Source of the DNA: Bacillota bacterium | GTDB taxonomy: Bacteria > Bacillota > UBA4882 > UBA10575 | DNA length: 64,000 nucleotides | Reading direction: 5' to 3' | NCBI GenBank assembly: GCA_012837715.1 | Contig: DUQR01000043.1 | Location: forward strand, 46,326 to 110,325 | Part shown: positions 60,083 to 64,000 of the stretch, piece after piece | Numbering within the stretch: position 1 is the stretch's first letter | How the letters are laid out: each line of letters starts with the position of its first letter | Made by a program: the position numbers and the translations under genes | The notes under the pieces: model-generated | Told to the model about the DNA's origin: nothing | What the model saw: only the letters and a program-made list of their open reading frames with translations | The model's database searches: none

Positions 60083-61242
60083 TAAGGATTCCTTATGGTC
60101 GCCAGGAGATTAACCAGGAAGATCTCCTGGCGGTGCTTGCGGTCCTCCAGTCCGACTGGTTGACGCAAGGTCCGGTAATTGAGCAGTTTGAGAATGCAGT
60201 GGCCGATTATTGCGGGGCTAAATATGCAGTGGCTGTCAATAGTGCAACTTCCGCTCTTCATCTTGCCTGTTTGGTTGCAGGTTTAGGACCTGGGGATATC
60301 TTATGGACCTCGCCCAACACCTTTGTCGCCTCGGCCAACTGCGGCCTTTATTGTGGGGCTGACGTTGACTTTGTTGATATTGATCCGCTGACTTATAACA
60401 TGAGTGTTGACGCCCTTGAGGAGAAGCTGATTCAGGCGGCGAAAAGCGGTCGGTTGCCCAAGGTCGTTATTCCGGTACACTTCGCTGGCCAGTCCTGCCG
60501 GATGGAAGCCATCCGCAAACTGGCCGTTCAGTATAACTTTACGGTGATTGAGGATGCCGCCCATGCCATTGGCGGTAATTACCGAGGTCAAAAGGTCGGC
60601 GCTTGCCAGTTTTCCGCAATGACGGTCTTCAGTTTCCATCCAGTCAAGATCATTACCACCGGTGAAGGGGGCATGATCCTGACCAACCGGGCGGATCTCT
60701 ACGAAAAACTATTGTTTCTCCGGACCCATGGGATTACCCGCGATGAACGGTTTATGACAAAACCATCGGACGGCCCTTGGTATTACCAACAGATTGATCT
60801 GGGCTATAACTACCGGATGACCGACATCCAGGCGGCTTTGGGTTATAGTCAGTTGCAAAGGATTGATCAATTTGTCCGCCGACGGCATGTGCTGGCCGCC
60901 CGTTATGACCAAAGCCTCAAAGGCTTGCCGGTGACCCTACCCTGGCAAGATCCTGATACCTATTCGTCTTGGCACCTATATGTACTTCGGCTCCATCTTG
61001 ACCAATTAGGAAAATCACGAAAGCAAATCTTCGAGGAGTTAAGGACGGCTGGGATCGATGTGAATGTGCATTATATCCCTGTTCATACCCAACCTTACTA
61101 TGAGCGACTGGGTTTTAAAGTCGGTGATTTCCCGGCGGCCGAAGAGTATTACCGTGCAGCGATTACGCTTCCCCTCTACTACAGTTTGAGTGATGAGGAT
61201 CAGAATTACGTAATAGAGAAATTACAGGAAATTATAAGATAA
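60079..61242 (+). CDS. pseC: UDP-4-amino-4,6-dideoxy-N-acetyl-beta-L-altrosamine transaminase
   Basis: IPYGRQEINQEDLLAVLAVLQSDWLTQGPVIEQFE, SATSALHLACL, FSFHPVKIITTGEGGMI, YNYRMTDIQAALG. Confidence 0.94.
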   Translation: MIRIPYGRQEINQEDLLAVLAVLQSDWLTQGPVIEQFENAVADYCGAKYAVAVNSATSALHLACLVAGLGPGDILWTSPNTFVASANCGLYCGADVDFVDIDPLTYNMSVDALEEKLIQAAKSGRLPKVVIPVHFAGQSCRMEAIRKLAVQYNFTVIEDAAHAIGGNYRGQKVGACQFSAMTVFSFHPVKIITTGEGGMILTNRADLYEKLLFLRTHGITRDERFMTKPSDGPWYYQQIDLGYNYRMTDIQAALGYSQLQRIDQFVRRRHVLAARYDQSLKGLPVTLPWQDPDTYSSWHLYVLRLHLDQLGKSRKQIFEELRTAGIDVNVHYIPVHTQPYYERLGFKVGDFPAAEEYYRAAITLPLYYSLSDEDQNYVIEKLQEIIR

Positions 61243-61362
61243 ACAGCTAATATTATTGTTAGAGCTAAATTGTGTTTAATTTGGGATTAGAATATTATTT
61301 TGTTTTGTACTGATTATTGTTTGGTTCCAAGGAAGATGGTTTATGGATAGAAGGGGATACAG

Positions 61363-62100
61363 ATGAAGACTGCAATAATTGTCCAGGCCCGGATGGGGTC
61401 CACCCGGCTACCGGGAAAGATTATGAAAAAAGTACTGGATAAGCCCTTGCTCGAATACCAGTTGGAAAGATTATTGCGGGTTAAGCAAGCGGACCAAGTG
61501 ATCATCGCCACTACGGATCATGGCGAGGAACAGCCGATTGTTGATCTATGCCAAAGATTAGGGGTCCCCTTCTTTCGGGGTTCGGAGGAGGATGTCCTGG
61601 CCCGGTACTACGGGGCAGCGACCCAATATCACGCCGATGTAGTTGTTCGGATTACTTCCGACTGCCCCCTGATCGATCCGGCGGTGGTCGATGAGGTGAT
61701 CGGCTTTTATCTTAAGCACAAAGCGGAATACGATTTTATCTCCAACACCTTTTCAAAACGGACCTACCCTCGGGGGATGGATACGGAAGTCTTTTCTTAT
61801 CAGGCGCTTATGGAAGCCCATGAAGAGGCCACCGATCAAGCGGAGCGGGAGCATGTGACCATCTTTATCAAGAGACATCCGGAGCGCTATAGAATAAAGA
61901 CTTTGCCTTACGACAAAGATTACAGCCATTACCGGTGGACGGTTGATACTCCGGAGGATTTTGTGCTAATCGAAAAGATGATTGCCGCCCTCTACCCGGT
62001 TAACCCCCATTTTACGCTGGAAGATTGCTTGACTTTGATTGAAGAACATCCGGAGTGGGTAAAGATTAATGCGCATGTAAAACAGAAGCCGGTGAAGTAA
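61363..62100 (+). CDS. SpsF/PseF-like cytidylyltransferase (glycosyltransferase family protein)
   Basis: AIIVQARMGSTRLPGKIMKKVLDKPLLEYQLERLL, RITSDCPLIDPAVVDEVI. Confidence 0.9.
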   Translation: MKTAIIVQARMGSTRLPGKIMKKVLDKPLLEYQLERLLRVKQADQVIIATTDHGEEQPIVDLCQRLGVPFFRGSEEDVLARYYGAATQYHADVVVRITSDCPLIDPAVVDEVIGFYLKHKAEYDFISNTFSKRTYPRGMDTEVFSYQALMEAHEEATDQAEREHVTIFIKRHPERYRIKTLPYDKDYSHYRWTVDTPEDFVLIEKMIAALYPVNPHFTLEDCLTLIEEHPEWVKINAHVKQKPVK

Positions 62101-62101
62101 A

Positions 62102-63235
62102 ATGAAGGTATACATTCGTGCGGATGCTTCCACCCAGATTGGAACTGGACATGTTATGCGTTGCCTTACTTTAGCGGGAGACCTCAGACATTTTGGGTTG
62201 GAGGTTTCCTTTATTTCCCGGGTGTTATCCGGGGATTTATGCGATTATGTTGAAAATAAAGGGTTTAAAGTCCATCGTATAAACGAAGAAGTAGATTTAA
62301 CGGTGGACTATTGGCAGTGGTTGGGTGAAAACTGGATGACCGATGCCATAAAGACCCGGGAAATAATACTTAACCAAGCTGGGGTTCAATCCGATATAAG
62401 TAATGTAGACACAGGGGATGGCATATCTAAGCAAGTTTCTCTACTTGATGAGAGGTTAATCAACCAAAGTTCAAAAATTGCGGCGCAACTATTCTCAGGT
62501 TCTGGCACAGGTTTGGAATTGGATTCACTGATTAACCTGGTAGTTGACAGCTATGCCTTAGACCGCAAGTGGGAGAAGTTCCTTCGACCCTATGTCAATA
62601 AGATCATGGTCATCGATGATTTGGCCAACCGCGCCCATGATTGCGATCTACTCTTAGATCAAAACTACTACCGGGGGATAGAACACCGGTACGACGGGTT
62701 GGTCCCCCTTGTCTGCCGGAAGCTGCTTGGACCTGAATACGCCCTTCTCCGTCCTGAGTTCCATCAGGCGAAAAAGAATCTGCGCAAACGAGATGGGAAG
62801 ATCCGGCGGATCCTGGTTTTTTTTGGCGGGAGCGATCCGACCAATGAGACGAAGAAGGCGTTGGAAGCAATTAAGCTGTTGAACCGTCCGGAGATTGCCA
62901 TAGATGTGGTGGTGGGAGCGGCAAATCCCCATCAGGAAGAGATCAAGTATATCTGTAGCGAGATGCCCAACACCACCTATCACTGTCAGGTGGAAAACAT
63001 GGTAGAGTTGATGGCCGCGGCCGATCTGGCCATCGGCGCCGGGGGCGCCACCACCTGGGAGCGGCTTTACCTGGAACTGCCGACCATCGCCATTGCCGTG
63101 GCGGAGAATCAGGTGGAGACCCTAGAGGCGTTGGGAGAAGCGCAGATGGTGTTGTACGTGGGAGAATCATACACTCTTGAGGTTGGAAGATTAAGAGAGA
63201 CAATTAAAGCTCAAATAGATACTCAAGAATCTTGA
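62102..63235 (+). CDS. pseG: UDP-2,4-diacetamido-2,4,6-trideoxy-beta-L-altropyranose hydrolase
   Basis: IRADASTQIGTGHVMRCLTLA, VVDSYALDRKWEKFLRP, GAGGATTWERLYLELPTI; contains an atypical internal segment. Confidence 0.9.
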   Translation: MKVYIRADASTQIGTGHVMRCLTLAGDLRHFGLEVSFISRVLSGDLCDYVENKGFKVHRINEEVDLTVDYWQWLGENWMTDAIKTREIILNQAGVQSDISNVDTGDGISKQVSLLDERLINQSSKIAAQLFSGSGTGLELDSLINLVVDSYALDRKWEKFLRPYVNKIMVIDDLANRAHDCDLLLDQNYYRGIEHRYDGLVPLVCRKLLGPEYALLRPEFHQAKKNLRKRDGKIRRILVFFGGSDPTNETKKALEAIKLLNRPEIAIDVVVGAANPHQEEIKYICSEMPNTTYHCQVENMVELMAAADLAIGAGGATTWERLYLELPTIAIAVAENQVETLEALGEAQMVLYVGESYTLEVGRLRETIKAQIDTQES

Positions 63236-63410
63236 TAGTTTTTGGGCTTAATGTTAGATAATTGTTTTCGCAATCTTAACAGATTTGGGAAAAATCTTTG
63301 ATAATGTTTGAATAAAGGTAAGAGGAGTCGTGGGAAGTGATTAGTAAATCAGGGAAAAGTGTATAGCTAGCGTTTAAATAAATTATTCAAAATGGACAGG
63401 GGAATGCTAG

Positions 63411-63740
63411 ATGTGTGATAAAAAGAAATTGGAATTTGGTTGTGGTGAGAAGTTAAGAGAGGGATATATAGGAGTAGATATTAGACCATTACCGAATGTG
63501 AAATATGTTTGTAATGCTTGGGAAATTGTTGATTATGTACAACCAGAATCAGTAGATGCAATATATTCTAGACATTTTCTTGAACATTTAACTTATGCAC
63601 AGTTAGAAATGACTCTTTACTCGTGGAGAAGAATTTTAAAACCTAATGGAACACTCCATATAATAGTACCTGACATAAACTATCATATGAGACAAATACT
63701 ATATGATAATTATCATGAAATTATTGACCAATCATTCTAA
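63411..63740 (+). pseudogene. Short, possibly truncated SAM-dependent methyltransferase
   Basis: KLEFGCGEKLREGYIGVDIRPLPNVKYVCN..AIYSRHFLEHLTY..LKPNGTLHIIVPD class I methyltransferase core that stops after 109 aa. Confidence 0.55.
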
Positions 63741-63797
63741 CAATTTTTGTAGCAGAAATGAATTTTTTCTGAAATTATAGCGAAGGGGAATCAAAAG

Positions 63798-64000
63798 ATG
63801 CAGGCTGAGTCTAAACTCGTGAAAAGTAAGGGTCTTTGGAGGAAAATTATTAGTAAAAAAAAAGAAGATATTCTTATCTTTGGTGCCGGAGAGGCCGGAA
63901 AAACCGCTTTTAATCGATTGAAGAAAACCGTTAATATTATCGGTTTTTTAGATAATGACAAGGCAAAAGTCGGAAACTTGCTTTTTAAGAAAAAGATATA
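63798..64000 (+). CDS. N-terminus of a Rossmann-type polysaccharide/sugar biosynthesis protein (3' truncated by window edge)
   Basis: MQAESKLVKSKGLWRKIISKKKEDILIFGAGEAGKTAFNRLKKTVNIIGFLDNDKAKVGNLLFKKKI.., open to the window end. Confidence 0.65.
   Translation, partial: MQAESKLVKSKGLWRKIISKKKEDILIFGAGEAGKTAFNRLKKTVNIIGFLDNDKAKVGNLLFKKKI

Overview
The window is 64 kb of chromosome from a spore-forming, flagellated, Gram-positive bacterium of Clostridia/Firmicutes type. This is inferred from gene content: spmA/spmB, spoIIP, whiA, sepF-ylmH-divIVA, rex, a T-box and a type A-like RNase P RNA. I see no prophage, transposase, CRISPR array, rRNA or tRNA gene. Most of it is housekeeping: the division cluster (yggS-sepF-proC-ylmH-divIVA), a triose-phosphate glycolysis operon (gap-pgk-tpiA-gpmI-eno-secG), ackA, smpB plus tmRNA, tkt, azlCD, rnpB, fabH, a Fur-family regulator, a Cys-type T-box with cysE-cysS, tsaC, upp, tagO-like, a Ca2+-type P-ATPase, spoIIP, rex, recD2 and comFA/comFC. 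The last 12 kb is flagellar (yvyF-flgMNKL-fliW-csrA) followed by a Maf/pseudaminic-acid flagellin-glycosylation locus. No single spectacular new system stands out. The points most worth checking are: (i) a 39-bp perfect inverted repeat containing the end of csrA, followed by a near-consensus sigma-28 promoter for the glycosylation operon; (ii) two related ~85-bp repeats flanking rex; (iii) a tandem P-II-like protein encoded beside a DUF1538 membrane protein; (iv) a phosphatase-RpiB fusion ORF that keeps an internal ribosome-binding site; (v) a structured intergenic region at 17.28-17.53 kb with duplicated CCTCC motifs; (vi) a chemotaxis receptor with almost no extracytoplasmic domain but a Cys/Trp-rich C-terminus; (vii) a pseG gene with a ~54-residue insertion; and (viii) an unusually short tmRNA tag.
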